Shown here piece by piece: positions 53,601 to 55,210 of a DNA stretch of 64,000 nucleotides. Under the pieces are notes generated by a model, which ran no database searches, was not told the origin of the DNA, and saw only the letters and a list, made by a program, of their open reading frames with translations. This stretch comes from Ricordea florida. Lineage: Eukaryota > Cnidaria > Anthozoa > Corallimorpharia > Ricordeidae. The stretch lies in the NCBI GenBank assembly GCA_949710005.1, contig OX453286.1, positions 24,414,510 through 24,478,509 of the forward strand. Direction: 5' to 3'. The position numbers and the translations under genes are program-made. Position 1 is the stretch's first letter; each line of letters begins with the position of its first letter.

Positions 53601-53635
53601 CCCTGATTAAATGGACTAAATATAAAAGACACTAG
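6507..53635 (+). CDS. PIEZO: PIEZO mechanosensitive ion channel (whole gene)
   Basis: PIEZO proteins are trimeric plasma-membrane cation channels opened by membrane tension. I traced 43 coding exons from ATG 6507 to TAG 53635, and every junction keeps phase with GT/AG sites. They sum to 6978 nt, i.e. 2325 aa (human PIEZO1 is about 2520). Family landmarks in order are: AWSITYHSWLTFVLLLWACL (404-423), YLLVLGWPPALCL (about 1010-1022), YSGDY plus an acidic run after the beam (about 1334-1345), LNHMVYAS and FLWGMLSIPRPTK in exon 28, RCGYPTRILGNFLTK in exon 36, PFLLELRSVLDW (1921-1932), IWFPLLFMS in exon 38, the cap with WTISPPSR, GKFVRLFF (2255-2262) and the C-terminal LFAKLMFLYRSP. One 6.5-kb retrotransposon and dozens of small elements sit in its introns. 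Exon coordinates are in the regional entries that follow. Confidence 0.97.
7376..7590. repeat. Dispersed repeat, copy 1 (second at 47213-47420)
   Basis: Shared blocks CCAATTTCTCATTACAATAT, TCACTGCTCATCAACCATTC, AGTTGTATTGATAT, TAGTACCATAACAAATATG and AAAATGAATATTGATATTG recur in the same order at 47213-47420. No termini or coding content were identified. Confidence 0.75.
7787..8119. mobile_element. Two abutting foldback MITEs
   Basis: The first inverted repeat (about 7787-7968) has arms TTTATTATATAGACACCGAT and ATCGGTATCTATATAATAAA. Immediately after it a second, near-perfect hairpin (about 7970-8119) pairs ATTACATGGCCGCTTGGAGA and TACGAAATTTCTCTTC with GAAGAGAAATTTCGTA and GCGGCCATGTAAT, with CGCTGCGCTCACTCG near the centre. 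Relatives of the second lie at 36060-36320, 50052-50205 and 50371-50485. Confidence 0.85.
9446..9762 (+). mobile_element. tRNA-headed SINE with duplicated tail
   Basis: At 9612 GGCGTGATAGCTCAGTTGGT and GAGGTCATGGGTTTGAATC resemble A and B boxes of a tRNA promoter. The tail TTCACAGCTGCTTAAGTTGT followed by GTACATAACTGC occurs twice, at about 9450 and 9709, which points to one truncated and one longer copy in the same orientation. A further mixed copy is near 55030-55210. The acceptor stem is not intact and the body is repeated, so this is a SINE and not a tRNA gene. Confidence 0.75.
10561..11727. mobile_element. 1.2-kb DNA-transposon-like element upstream of exon 7
   Basis: The ends GTACCATATTCACAC and GTGAATACGGTAC are imperfect inverted repeats. 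Sub-terminal GGGGTGTGGCCTATACACGG and, at the far end, GGGGTGCAGCTTATACG with TGCGGCCTATACACGCGTG are related. Internal paired blocks (GTAGCGATCGCATGTCTCGC and GTAGCAATCGCATGTCTCGT) suggest an old internal duplication. No long coding frame remains, so it is non-autonomous. A different element with similar ends lies at 13813-14560. Confidence 0.65.
12733..17341 (+). CDS. PIEZO: PIEZO exons 8-12, including a 24-nt microexon
   Basis: Exons: 12733-12918, 14627-14896, 15185-15326, 16104-16127 and 17148-17341 (residues 342-613). Exon 8 ends VALIIMM and exon 9 opens with the family block AWSITYHSWLTFV. Exon 10 ends in phase 1 after a basic stretch. Exon 11 is a 24-nt microexon (SSMDSSPS), inferred because joining exon 10 directly to exon 12 would read TAG; with it the frame continues through EDGETLDPKASDDAKAL to VLAKYWILLCCGAF, which aligns with vertebrate PIEZO. 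The microexon is preceded by a T-rich tract and followed by GTATTT. It is the least certain exon in this group. Confidence 0.88.
12893..13067 (+). repeat. Three tandem copies of the exon 8 donor region
   Basis: The segment ACATTGTTGCACTCATCATA followed by ATGATGGTAGGCAGT and TTTGATCAG..TTAATCTT occurs three times, at spacings of about 57 and 59 bp. The first copy spans the end of exon 8 and its 5' splice site; the other two are intronic and keep the GATG|GTAGGC site (GT at 12976 and 13035). Confidence 0.9.
13813..14560. mobile_element. About 750-bp non-autonomous element, ACCATATTTACC ends
   Basis: The left end ACCATATTTACCCACATACA (with AGTCAATCC) and the right end GGTCAACTTATGCATTGGTA (with AATACGGT) are imperfect inverted repeats. 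Sub-terminal TATAAGTCGACCCCCAATTT is mirrored by CATGTATAAGTAGAGGGCAA. It sits inside a TTA-rich tract, so target duplications cannot be read. No coding frame was found. Confidence 0.65.
16521..16823. mobile_element. Dispersed foldback family H, copy 1
   Basis: The ends TTAACAATTATTCGCC and GAGTATTTATACTA, the internal palindrome GGTGAATATTCACC, and GGCAGCCATTTT are shared with inverted copies at 25124-25433 and 47989-48250. There is no coding frame. It resembles a non-autonomous DNA element about 300 bp long. Confidence 0.8.
16848..17007 (+). repeat. Tandem repeat of about 47 bp, over 3 units
   Basis: Degenerate units of TAAACTTCTTAGGGTTCCCC TAAGGGTCGGTTGATATTAC GACACA follow one another up to a partial fourth. 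The array lies about 140 bp upstream of the exon 12 acceptor. Confidence 0.8.
17878..18372 (+). repeat. Degenerate GTCA-rich tandem tract
   Basis: Roughly 500 bp is dominated by GTCAGTCAGTCA runs broken by TTGGTC, GTGGGTGAC and similar variants. It lies in the intron before exon 13. The short open frame across it is low complexity. Confidence 0.85.
18496..21299 (+). CDS. PIEZO: PIEZO exons 13-17: middle blade
   Basis: Exons: 18496-18644, 19050-19452, 19896-20075, 20984-21076 and 21243-21299 (residues 614-907). Exon 13 encodes the ISIATWRLILRPLWWVMVIY helix and LIYTYQFDNMPVYW, matching vertebrate YTFQFQDFPAYW. Exon 14 contains IVIQLHFFHRPF, then a Ser/Pro/Ala-rich cytoplasmic linker (about 710-755) of variable type. 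Exon 15 ends HNCTNQ, a possible glycosylation site in the NCT sequon. Exon 17 is the short GYLLIVIVIVLHAVIKHHQ helix. All junction phases agree; exon 16 is small but well bounded. Confidence 0.93.
19568..19711. mobile_element. 144-bp foldback nested in an older element
   Basis: The hairpin arms CATATAATTCATGGTGGGCC (with ACCATATAG) and CTATATGGTGGCCTACCATG (with AATTATATG) are flanked on both sides by GAAAGAAGG (19559-19567 and 19712-19720), a 9-bp target duplication. It interrupts a decayed relative of the 5665-6046 foldback: GTGCAAATCATTTTGC before it, TTTGTAACACAACATGGTCA and CCTCCAAACTCGCTCC after it. Confidence 0.88.
20180..20500. repeat. Dispersed inverted repeat W, copy 1 (second at 47625-47885)
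   Basis: Shared blocks AGTGAAGAAACCCGTAAGAC, GTGTCACTGCCTTTG, ACCGCTTGTCCACATTC, CATATTTGGAAAGAAAGAG, AGCTCAAAGACTGGGG and TTTCCAAATATGGTAC recur in order at 47625-47885. The internal CCATATTTGGAAA / TTTCCAAATATGG pair makes each copy partly self-complementary. Confidence 0.75.
21548..21951. mobile_element. Foldback MITE with a second foldback inside
   Basis: The outer arms (CTGGGCAACTGTTTACCTAC, CCCTCCCCTAACC and, inverted, GGGGAGGGGTAGGTGTACAG, TTGCCCAG) belong to the family at 4069-4188. Inside, 21669-21843 forms its own hairpin: TATGATAAGGGGACAGAATC (TATTTTTAG) pairs with CTAAAAATAGATTCTGTCCC (CTTATCATA). The arrangement shows one MITE jumping into another. Confidence 0.85.
22137..22205 (-). 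repeat. tRNA-like SINE head, minus strand
   Basis: Read on the minus strand, TATAGCTCGCTGATAGAGCG and GAAGGTCGTAGGTTCGACTC resemble tRNA A and B boxes. The acceptor stem is not paired and no CCA end is present, so it is more likely a SINE remnant than a tRNA gene. Confidence 0.5.
22900..29273 (+). CDS. PIEZO: PIEZO exons 18-23: inner blade repeats
   Basis: Exons: 22900-23043, 23475-23676, 25450-25542, 26456-26634, 27509-27730 and 29008-29273 (residues 908-1276). Exon 18 carries LFPGVSRQMADEG and VKYLFNKFFYHFGWE, matching vertebrate LKYFINFFFYKFGLE. Its acceptor (TTTAAAG|AAA) was chosen because it gives phase 0; the frame is open upstream to 22747, so a longer exon cannot be excluded. Exon 19 has LGWPPALCL, exon 20 AYPWTHAVDTNLVHWLYLTD, and exon 21 FFQLLFACCQENVFSVER. 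Exon 23 includes GLAMDCACFTFLVIQYRIF and ends ASR, where vertebrate PIEZO enters the beam. Confidence 0.92.
23086..23236. mobile_element. hAT-type MITE, copy 2, in PIEZO intron 18
   Basis: Same family as 3721-3870: arms ATTTCCGCACAGGTCCCTAC and, inverted, GTAGGGACCTGTGCGGAAAT. It is flanked by a perfect 8-bp duplication GCTTCAAG (23078-23085 and 23237-23244), as expected for hAT insertions. It starts 43 bp after the exon 18 donor. Confidence 0.9.
24058..24110. repeat. (ATT)n microsatellite
   Basis: About 50 bp of ATT/GTT trinucleotides. On the minus strand it gives a poly-Asn reading that is not a gene. Confidence 0.95.
24513..24830 (+). mobile_element. tRNA-headed SINE, copy A
   Basis: The head GGTTAGCTCAGTGGGTAGAG ... 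GGTCGTTGGTTCGAACC forms A and B boxes. The tail CACTCAAGGTCTTAAAAT ... TTAGTCTTCTCGGATAA ... AGACGTTAAAGAACCCAC ... GAGTAGGGAACGTAGA is shared with 50793-51170. The common non-tRNA tail shows that both are copies of one SINE family. Confidence 0.88.
25124..25433. mobile_element. Dispersed foldback family H, copy 2, abutting exon 20
   Basis: Inverted relative to 16521-16823 and parallel to 47989-48250. Blocks TTTAGTATAAATACTCAG, CTGATTGGCTCGCTATCTCG, GTGATTATCGGTGAACATTC and GGTGAATATTCACCGATAAT are shared. It ends 16 bp before PIEZO exon 20. Confidence 0.8.
25893..26130. mobile_element. Foldback element, GGGATAAT...ATTATCCC
   Basis: The arms AATTGGGATAATGAAACAAC ... TTTGTACCACCGTAAGGTAA and GTCGTTCGTCAGAGCGAACG pair with TACCTTACGGTGGTACAAAT, TTTTGATTATCCCAATT and the central GCTCGAAACG/CGTTTCGAGC-like blocks. 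A broken relative is in the GINS3 intron. Confidence 0.75.
26680..27446 (+). repeat. 106-bp tandem array, about 7 units, in intron 21
   Basis: Units begin GTAAAGCTACTGAACAGTAC and continue TGTACTGTGGTACTGTTTGT, TTTACTATACAGTGTG, CTTTTTCATCTGTG and CAAACCATGCAGTGTGACC. Unit starts at 26934, 27040, 27146, 27252 and 27358 are exactly or almost 106 bp apart. The same repeat occurs inverted in intron 26 at 31380-31735. Confidence 0.93.
27746..27922. mobile_element. Foldback MITE, CCTTATNCCAAAATGGC ends, copy 1
   Basis: The ends ACCTTATGCCAAAATGGCCG and GGCGGCCATTTTGGAATAAG pair; internal arms are TGATGCCTCGTTCTTAAG and CTTGAACGAGGCATCAAGG. Two more copies of the family lie within the tandem duplication at 60042-61027. 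It starts 15 bp after the exon 22 donor. Confidence 0.85.
28167..28575. mobile_element. 409-bp element with G-run ends and 9-bp target duplication
   Basis: Termini are CCGGGGGGGGGGTACTCCCA and, inverted, TGGGAGTACCCCCCCTCCCC. Direct repeats GAGGCGGAT flank it at 28158-28166 and 28576-28584. A 9-bp duplication suits Mutator-type transposition. The interior has ATAGGGTAT-type repeats and no coding frame. Confidence 0.85.
29590..29930. repeat. Dispersed repeat, inverted copy of the 5130-5660 family
   Basis: Blocks GAAAATGGTGGGGTTGCGGG, GGCGACAGTGGTAGAAAGG, AACCCTGTTGCTACCAAA, ACAGCTGTTTCGGTCTTG, GCATGGCACAGCTAGCAGAT and TCTGGGTTCCCACAT are reverse complements of the 5130-5660 repeat. The copy contains GGTAGGGTTGTGGGATGTGG near both ends, so it may itself be a foldback. 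Confidence 0.8.
29978..30050. repeat. Near-perfect hairpin covering the exon 24 acceptor
   Basis: 29978-30012 (ACTCGGCTCCCCTAAAAAAA ...) is the reverse complement of 30015-30050 (... TTTTTTTAGGGGAGCCGAGT). The single difference is 9 A against 10 T; the loop is 2 nt. The right arm contains the T tract, the AG of the 3' splice site (30038-30039) and the first 11 bases of exon 24. Confidence 0.95.
30040..32338 (+). CDS. PIEZO: PIEZO exons 24-27: beam and following linker
   Basis: Exons: 30040-30129, 30256-30332, 30961-31113 and 31968-32338 (residues 1276-1506). Exons 24-25 encode a highly charged helix (GAELVDQHVRKQLEAVRRED, then KGKMDRIRKSLNKLRQKL) corresponding to the long intracellular beam that couples blade to pore. 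Exon 26 has YSGDYKWFETESEEE, matching vertebrate SGDYFLFESDSEEEE, then a Ser/Gly/Asp/Glu-rich linker. Exon 27 contains WLYYYIAISVDRVIDLLNDI and a strongly basic KKERKEKRLEKLRR segment. Its donor was taken at AAG|GTTTGT to keep phase 0; an inner GTAAGC (after CGTCGTG) would break phase. Confidence 0.92.
30331..30673 (+). repeat. 49-bp tandem array, 7 units, copying the exon 25 donor
   Basis: Units of AGGTGAAAAGCGTTCTTCTT followed by GTCATTACTGTAAAACAATC and TTTGATTGA start at 30331, 30380, 30429, 30478, 30527, 30576 and 30625. The first unit begins at the real exon 25 donor (GAAG|GTGAAA), and every later unit repeats GAAG|GTGAAA. Units differ at one or two bases (GCG/GCA). Confidence 0.97.
31380..31735 (-). 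repeat. Inverted copies of the 106-bp repeat in intron 26
   Basis: About 3.3 units of the reverse complement of the 26680-27446 repeat: GTACAGTACTGTTCAGTAGC, TTTACAAAGAATGGTCACAC, TTGATCCACAGATG and TATAGTAAAACAAACAGT. Together with intron 21 they flank exons 22-26 as inverted repeats. Confidence 0.93.
32625..32682. repeat. (AAT)n microsatellite
   Basis: About 58 bp of uninterrupted AAT in intron 27. Open frames through it (poly-Asn on plus, poly-Ile on minus) are not genes. A second, TTA/TTG tract lies at about 32946-33022, some 30 bp before exon 28. Confidence 0.95.
33055..35993 (+). CDS. PIEZO: PIEZO exons 28-34: last blade unit and approach to the pore
   Basis: Exons: 33055-33552, 33755-33839, 33945-34021, 34121-34167, 34677-34830, 35631-35672 and 35935-35993 (residues 1507-1827). 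Exon 28 is the best conserved blade exon: LMILNHMVYASILSMPLPFL, FLWGMLSIPRPTKTFW and VVKYLFKFQF. Exons 29-31 are a short polar linker. Exon 31 also has an upstream in-frame acceptor (CACAG|GGC near 34093) that would add nine codons. Exon 32 includes VDVYAMMFACQFIIFVIVVF, matching vertebrate TDVYALMFLADVVDFIIIIF. Exons 33-34 are small (42 and 59 nt), ending LLIIIDR before the 7.8-kb intron holding the retrotransposon. Confidence 0.92.
34178..34439. mobile_element. Two foldbacks beside the exon 31 donor
   Basis: The first hairpin (about 34178-34335) pairs TGTCCAATTAAGAAAAT(A)TTGGAT and GGAACACCAAAATTGGAC with GTCCAATTTGGTGTTCC and ATTTTCTTAATTGGACA, with GCCGCAGGCCGAG at the centre. The second (about 34341-34439) pairs CTACCTCTAAATCCAATATT (GGCAACTGTCCAATTT) with its complement almost perfectly. 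The first begins 10 bp after the exon 31 donor. Confidence 0.85.
34929..35164. mobile_element. Foldback element rich in CGATC, intron 32
   Basis: The arms TTCCCATATAATCGTCTC ... GCAAATTTTCTCAAGCGATC and GATCGCTTGAGAAAATTTGC ... GAGATGATTATAAGGAATCC pair over about 70 bp. A second inner pair is GGACGGTCCTTGCGAC with its partial complement. No coding function is apparent despite the long frame across it. Confidence 0.8.
35360..35560 (+). repeat. Tandem repeat of about 57 bp, 4 units
   Basis: Degenerate units of CATGTGTAGAGTGCTTGTCT CTGGTCATGGCTTAAAGAAC GAGGTATATTT. It lies about 70 bp upstream of exon 33. Confidence 0.85.
36060..36320 (-). repeat. MITE relative of 50052-50360, inverted
   Basis: CTACATCCGGGACC, CTCGAACATAAAATTCGTAT and CGCCACCGTGTAATATCCTC are reverse complements of blocks at 50052-50340. 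This is a decayed copy of the same family in intron 34. Confidence 0.7.
36817..36876 (+). repeat. Orphan part of the 116-bp satellite, left of the retrotransposon
   Basis: ATAACCACCCCCCTTCCGCT TAACAATTTTGATAGCCACT GTCAT matches the end of the 116-bp unit that continues on the other side of the BEL element at 43392. The last five bases are the target duplication. Confidence 0.85.
36877..37077 (-). repeat. BEL/Pao 3' LTR
   Basis: 201 bp with TG...CA ends on the coding strand, no visible difference from the 5' LTR, preceded by the polypurine tract. Target duplication GTCAT is on its outer side. Confidence 0.96.
37302..38624 (-). pseudogene. Integrase part of BEL/Pao pol, after the in-frame stop
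   Basis: About 440 codons in the same frame as the upstream part of pol, cut off from it by TGA at 38625-38627. An HHCC zinc-binding segment (HYHELSNHS ... CNGCKKRR) is followed by the catalytic core with Asp in ALDYAGPF, Asp in VVSDNGTNF and Glu in GGAHEVMVK, then a C-terminal domain typical of Pao integrases (NHFLYGQ ... WLKEYLPML). The reading frame is otherwise open. It would be made only by readthrough, so this copy is probably not autonomous. The stop falls in the linker between RNase H and integrase and removes no catalytic motif. Confidence 0.92.
38625..42611 (-). CDS. BEL/Pao gag-protease-RT-RNase H polyprotein
   Basis: 1328 codons to the TGA at 38625. The start was taken at 42611 (MPTSGESEEL); the frame is open further upstream into the leader. 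Residues about 168-310 form a capsid-like region (FSGEKSKFEDFWEMF). Zinc knuckles lie at about 385-397 (CVYCGGNHGVWRC) and 418-431 (CFRCLGSDHEGRAC). The protease motif LDDGS is at about 509-513. Reverse transcriptase has Asp in ALACDIKEMY (about 857) and YMDD at about 934-937. RNase H begins VTFVDASQQAYG (about 1109-1120). All catalytic motifs checked are present. It lies antisense to PIEZO and is interrupted only at the junction with integrase. Confidence 0.94.
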   Translation of the reverse strand: MPTSGESEELTEQERIIGIKREKRNRKTVVTKTRHNLERLSASGEDSESIQNEIDTLWGVFEACLAVMDELQSVYLRLGDKDNMKSIAEEAESFGKEINDVIEKAEGVVKGIMEKKHADATKERLLQTPLPKSPVQPAHSPTISHSSSSPHSGNCNRQLKPLKVPVFSGEKSKFEDFWEMFLSLVDQGGEPTNIKMARLRQSLTGTALEAIRGLGVTEPEYNEAKEILHCKFGGERRKLQAYMDQIEKMSPLKSNDVQAFELFADRVRIAVVKLQAEGREGELGEGTLHSLLVRKLADSQVESYSRWLREHKKERSVLSLRDWLKEEVRIRVEAVEMAHGIEAQIVGATKDCSKHSDKGGRSRNLFSKGSNFGRVTAVPTSKPPCVYCGGNHGVWRCKDFQDQGVSERWEIAKDKRLCFRCLGSDHEGRACTRVRPCSINGCKRNHHHLLHGFAHGNTKDGREVSPREGAPTHSHTSTSKQETTEAFSLRTVPVWLKANGRKVKVNAILDDGSNETFLNEEVAGALGLKERYQTVTVNVLNNEVETFQSMPLEVTIESLDGEFSKSVKVKTCPKRVTGNYKVENWKQSKNKWAHLKECDFAEPAQEGFVDLLIGVDNAELHYSRADVPGEKGGPVARLGPLGWTCIGSPEGGQGSRARAHVSRTLFAQEPNVSIDSVCCDIDRTLKRFWEVENCGTERVDSVIFTEEENEVLKKLKESIHYTGNGYQVGVPWKEDKPLLPNNCHAALSRLRNTENKLKKDCALGEEYSQIIGAYVKKGYLRKVEPDEPSPPEVWYLPHFPVIRMDKTTTKVRIVFDCSAKTDGVSLNDVICAGPKLQKDLFDVLIRFRRNPVALACDIKEMYLQVEIEERDRPYFRILWRDLDSSREPEIYEFSRVVFGKNSAPMEAQFVAQENARRHQDAYPLAAKTVLESTYMDDSIDSVETVQEGIQLYKELDSLWKIAGMKARKWISNSPEVVSATPEADRATELQITEGQEPVVKTLGISWNSTEDTFNISTANVPTEVSLTKRNVLRRVATVFDPLGFVSPFVMKAKVMLQELWSRGYGWDDIIQDEIASRIGSWYEQLQSLGNVQVPRCLRETKEVVIKRVVTFVDASQQAYGTVVYLQCVYNDATVTSRLIASKCKVVPLKPLTVPRLELMGAVLGLRLTQHLTVVLDLPLHSVTFYSDSMDVLWWIRGHGRSFRPFVANRIGEIQMMTEPSQWLHVATEENPADLCTRGATPDELLDNLLWWHGPSWLLFKDKARWPKMDVRSRPASLLELKTSDHKKGVRDCASVLLCRLQSTMNRGRKGEMGPTSKDWRLLPTRFSS
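43191..43391 (-). repeat. BEL/Pao 5' LTR
   Basis: 201-bp LTR, no difference seen from the copy at 36877-37077. On the minus strand it is followed by a short T run and the primer binding site (about 43190-43168), then an untranslated leader to 42612. Confidence 0.96.
43392..43690 (+). repeat. 116-bp tandem satellite, 2.5 units
   Basis: Units start GTCATCATACATGGCAACAA at 43392, 43508 and 43624, exactly 116 bp apart, and contain GTGGGGGAGGGGGGAGATAC and CCACCCTCCCTTCCCCTTAA. The first unit was split by the BEL element: its preceding part is at 36817-36876. Confidence 0.95.
43803..45674 (+). CDS. PIEZO: PIEZO exons 35-37: anchor and PF-E-W motif
   Basis: Exons: 43803-43910, 44810-44968 and 45527-45674 (residues 1827-1965). 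Exon 35 encodes RYLYLRKFVIAKLLYN, matching vertebrate RALYLRKTVLGKL. Exon 36 contains GLSAYQVRCGYPTRILGNFL, the most conserved block of the family. Exon 37 has P1921, F1922, E1925 and W1932 of the PF-X2-E-X6-W motif in the anchor, then DWVCTDTTLTLYHW and MEDIYANIYVLKC. The exon 37 acceptor was set at GATTAG|TTTT rather than the nearby TTTTCAG|GC, because only the first keeps frame. Confidence 0.95.
45768..47178. mobile_element. 1.4-kb inverted-terminal element with 40-bp arrays at both ends
   Basis: The left end TGTAGAAGGCACAAGTGTAA followed by TGAATGGACCCAAGCGTAAT is the reverse complement of the right end, closing TCCATTTATTACACTTGTGC and CTTCTACA. Just inside, both ends carry tandem 40-bp units (GACCTTTATTACGCTTGGGT CCAAATGTTATTACAGATGG): about 3 at the left (45793-45932), nearly 4 at the right (47010-47155). 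AACGTC on both outer sides may be a target duplication. The centre has no coding frame. Confidence 0.85.
47213..47420. repeat. Dispersed repeat, copy 2 of the 7376-7590 family
   Basis: Same blocks in the same order and orientation as at 7376-7590, starting immediately after the 1.4-kb element. A shorter inverted piece may lie near 55366-55455. Confidence 0.7.
47625..47885. repeat. Dispersed inverted repeat W, copy 2
   Basis: Copy of the repeat at 20180-20500: GAAGAAACCCGTAAGACTTG at the start, AGACTTGAAACGTGTC and its partial complement at the two ends, and CCATATTTGGAAA ... TTTCCAAATATGG inside. Confidence 0.75.
47895..47970 (-). repeat. tRNA-like SINE head remnant, minus strand
   Basis: Read on the minus strand, GGCTTGGCACAGCTGGTAGA and CGATGTCCCGAATTTAAATC resemble tRNA A and B boxes. 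No intact acceptor stem. Confidence 0.5.
47989..48250. mobile_element. Dispersed foldback family H, copy 3
   Basis: Parallel to 25124-25433 and inverted to 16521-16823: TTTAGCATAAATACTCAGGT, GGTTCGCTATCTCGGATTAT, AAAATGGCTGCCAGTCGTTC and GTGATTATCGGTGAATATTC. It ends about 200 bp before exon 38. Confidence 0.8.
48453..53635 (+). CDS. PIEZO: PIEZO exons 38-43: outer helix, cap, inner helix, C-terminal domain
   Basis: Exons: 48453-48638, 49887-49991, 51200-51366, 52333-52452, 52577-52828 and 53383-53635 (residues 1966-2325). Exon 38 gives the outer helix (VIVIWFPLLFMSYINSV). Exons 38-42 give the extracellular cap, with WTISPPSR, possible glycosylation sequons NSS, NIT and NGT, and WWELTQSQPRPLFDPQ. 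Exon 43 has the pore-lining inner helix GLYVGFVWLVGKFVRLFF (2245-2262) and the C-terminal domain DIFMVRESKELELEEDLFAK ending YRSPQTLIKW. Residues W2252 and L2253 fall where mouse PIEZO1 has the L2475/V2476 gate. R2259 aligns with human R2456. Stop TAG at 53633-53635. Confidence 0.95.
48756..49650 (-). pseudogene. Decayed LINE reverse-transcriptase C terminus
   Basis: On the minus strand, fragments in two frames read like the end of a non-LTR retrotransposon polyprotein: NKLTLNMTKTEFILIGSKQK, then VKSLGV..DENLSWECHINELS and ASGIRAIKRI, LQNRTARVITFSNYD, and finally LMYKIVNNMIPDYLSSRF with SGAALWNSLPS. Frameshifts, stops and a foldback insertion (49317-49468) break it. The 3' end is near 48750. 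It lies antisense in intron 38. Confidence 0.85.
49317..49468. mobile_element. Foldback inserted in the LINE remnant
   Basis: GTATATGTTGTGGTTAGATT TTATCCTTGGTT pairs with AACCAAGGATAAAATTGAAC CACGACATATAC. The insertion separates LINE codons for VKSLG from those for DENLSWE, so it is younger than the LINE. Confidence 0.8.
50052..50485. mobile_element. Cluster of three related foldback MITEs
   Basis: The first hairpin (50052-50205) pairs ATTACACGGTGGCGCGAAGA and AAATTCATATCTTTAAGCCG with GAGCGCAGCGAGTGAG at the centre. The second (about 50195-50370) has ATTATATAGACAAAAAGACA and CGTGTCTATATGATAAATAA ends. A third, deleted copy (50371-50485) has ATATGGCCACGCAGAAATAC and CGTATCTCCAAGCGGCCACG. 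All are relatives of 7787-8119 and 36060-36320. Confidence 0.8.
50793..51170 (+). mobile_element. tRNA-headed SINE, copy B
   Basis: The head CGGTTAGCTCAGTTGGTAGA and GGTCGTGAGTTCAAACC give good A and B boxes. The tail with CAACACTCAAGGTCTTAAAA, TCTAGTCTTCTCGGATAA, GGGACGTTAAAGATCCCAC and GAGTAGGGGACGTAGACCCC matches 24513-24830. It ends in a TTCATTATCATTATGA run about 20 bp before exon 40. Confidence 0.88.
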
Positions 53636-54861
53636 AAAAACTCCTTCACGCAAACACCCAAGAGACGTTTTCCTACAGAAGACTGACAAGGACAGAGCCC
53701 TGTTTTTTTCTGTGTTATGTATATGTGCGCCATTTTGATTTCATATGTTGATGAAGCAAAATTACACCGTAGAGGAACTCTCAGTAATTACGATGGCGAT
53801 CCGTTCAGTGGAGATGTTGAAAATAAGGGACTTTGAACAATGCAGTTGAACACATGTGGAATTAACTTGGTACTGCGCGAAACGTTTGTCTTGTACCAAA
53901 TCACTGAACAGAGCTTAAAAAAGTGGGTAAAAGTTGTGCCCTTTCTTATCGTGAATTATTCCTTTCTGGGTACAGAGATTTGTGGCAATAGTTTATCCGA
54001 ATGGGGATTTCATCGATGCGCTTAATGGTGGTGCCAAAGTCAAATTTCCCTTTTGTTGGTTTGCTTCTGTGTTTTGCAGATTGAAGGCAGCCTTCAGAAA
54101 TATTGTGGTAATGGTAGGATATGCTAATATGAGTCGGGGTATAAATATATTTGTATAGCAGATGTAAAATTCTATTTGTCGTTTTTCGTCACCTCAATGA
54201 AGTCGTGCTAGATTTAAAACCCTATTTAATATTTCTCTAAGATGGGAGTAGTTTATTATACAATGTGTAAAATTGAGCTGTACAAAATAGGGTTTCGATA
54301 AGTGCAGAGAGCTAGGAACTAGATTGAACGTTTTGCTGTTATACTTGCAGTGGTTGTTCCTGCACAAGGAAAGCAACTGCCCCACGGTTTCCGCAAGTTT
54401 CTTACAGCTTGTTAGATATTTTATAGTGATATGAATGAGGGACTGCTTTAATTATCAAACTGCTTTATGTAACCGAACTACTTGCAGATGAAATGTGAAG
54501 CTAGATACCGCTTTTCCGTGGGAACAAATAGTGTAAGTTACTATAATCAAAGTGAACTTCTATCTGTTTGCTTTTTCATGTTGCTTTTTGTCTTGAACTT
54601 CGGTCTGCTAAATGGCGGACTGCAAAAATGCCTCAGTAACACTCTGAAATGGTGACGTTTTTTAAAAACATTTGCATGAAACCGAATTTACTGTTTTCTG
54701 TCAAGAACGAACCTAATGTTTTTCATTGTTTGAATTCGATTTGGTTACTGAGTCTTTGTATTTAAAGCGTTTTTTGGTCGTTTTGTCTTCCTTACGGTCG
54801 TTGTAATTCACAAACGGAAAAGCGCAAAAGCGTCTACTTGTAATTGAGTTGAATTTTTTGC

Positions 54862-54867
54862 AATAAA
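54862..54867 (+). terminator. Possible PIEZO polyadenylation signal
   Basis: AATAAA about 1.2 kb after the PIEZO stop is the best hexamer seen in the region. T/G-rich sequence follows within 60 bp. Earlier variants could also be used. Confidence 0.45.
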
Positions 54868-55029
54868 AGAGTTTATACCGAAACCTTAATTAAGCATTCC
54901 CTTGTAGTATTTTAAGATGGTGAGCCACCGATTGGTTCACCAAAGTATTTTCCTGTATAAACCTACCTCACCAACTTCTTGTAACATCCAGCAAGTGAAA
55001 GATCGTCATAGATTTATACGCAACCTTCT

Positions 55030-55210
55030 TAAGCAGTTGCGAAGATAAGGTCTGAAGAAAAATTCAGGCTTGAACGGAATTTGAACCCATGATCTTGCGA
55101 TATCTGTGCATGCTTAAGCCTGAATTTTCTTTGAGGTATTCTCTTCGCAACTTCCTAAGTTGTGTACATAACCACGACGATCTTTCACTTTTTAAATCTT
55201 TCTTCCCCAG
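55030..55210. repeat. Head-to-head SINE remnants
   Basis: TTCAGGCTTGAACGGAATTT and GAACCCATGATCTTGCGATA are an antisense copy of the 9612 SINE head. TTAAGCCTGAATTTTC and CTAAGTTGTGTACATAACCA are a sense-oriented tail. The two together make a partial inverted repeat. Confidence 0.65.
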
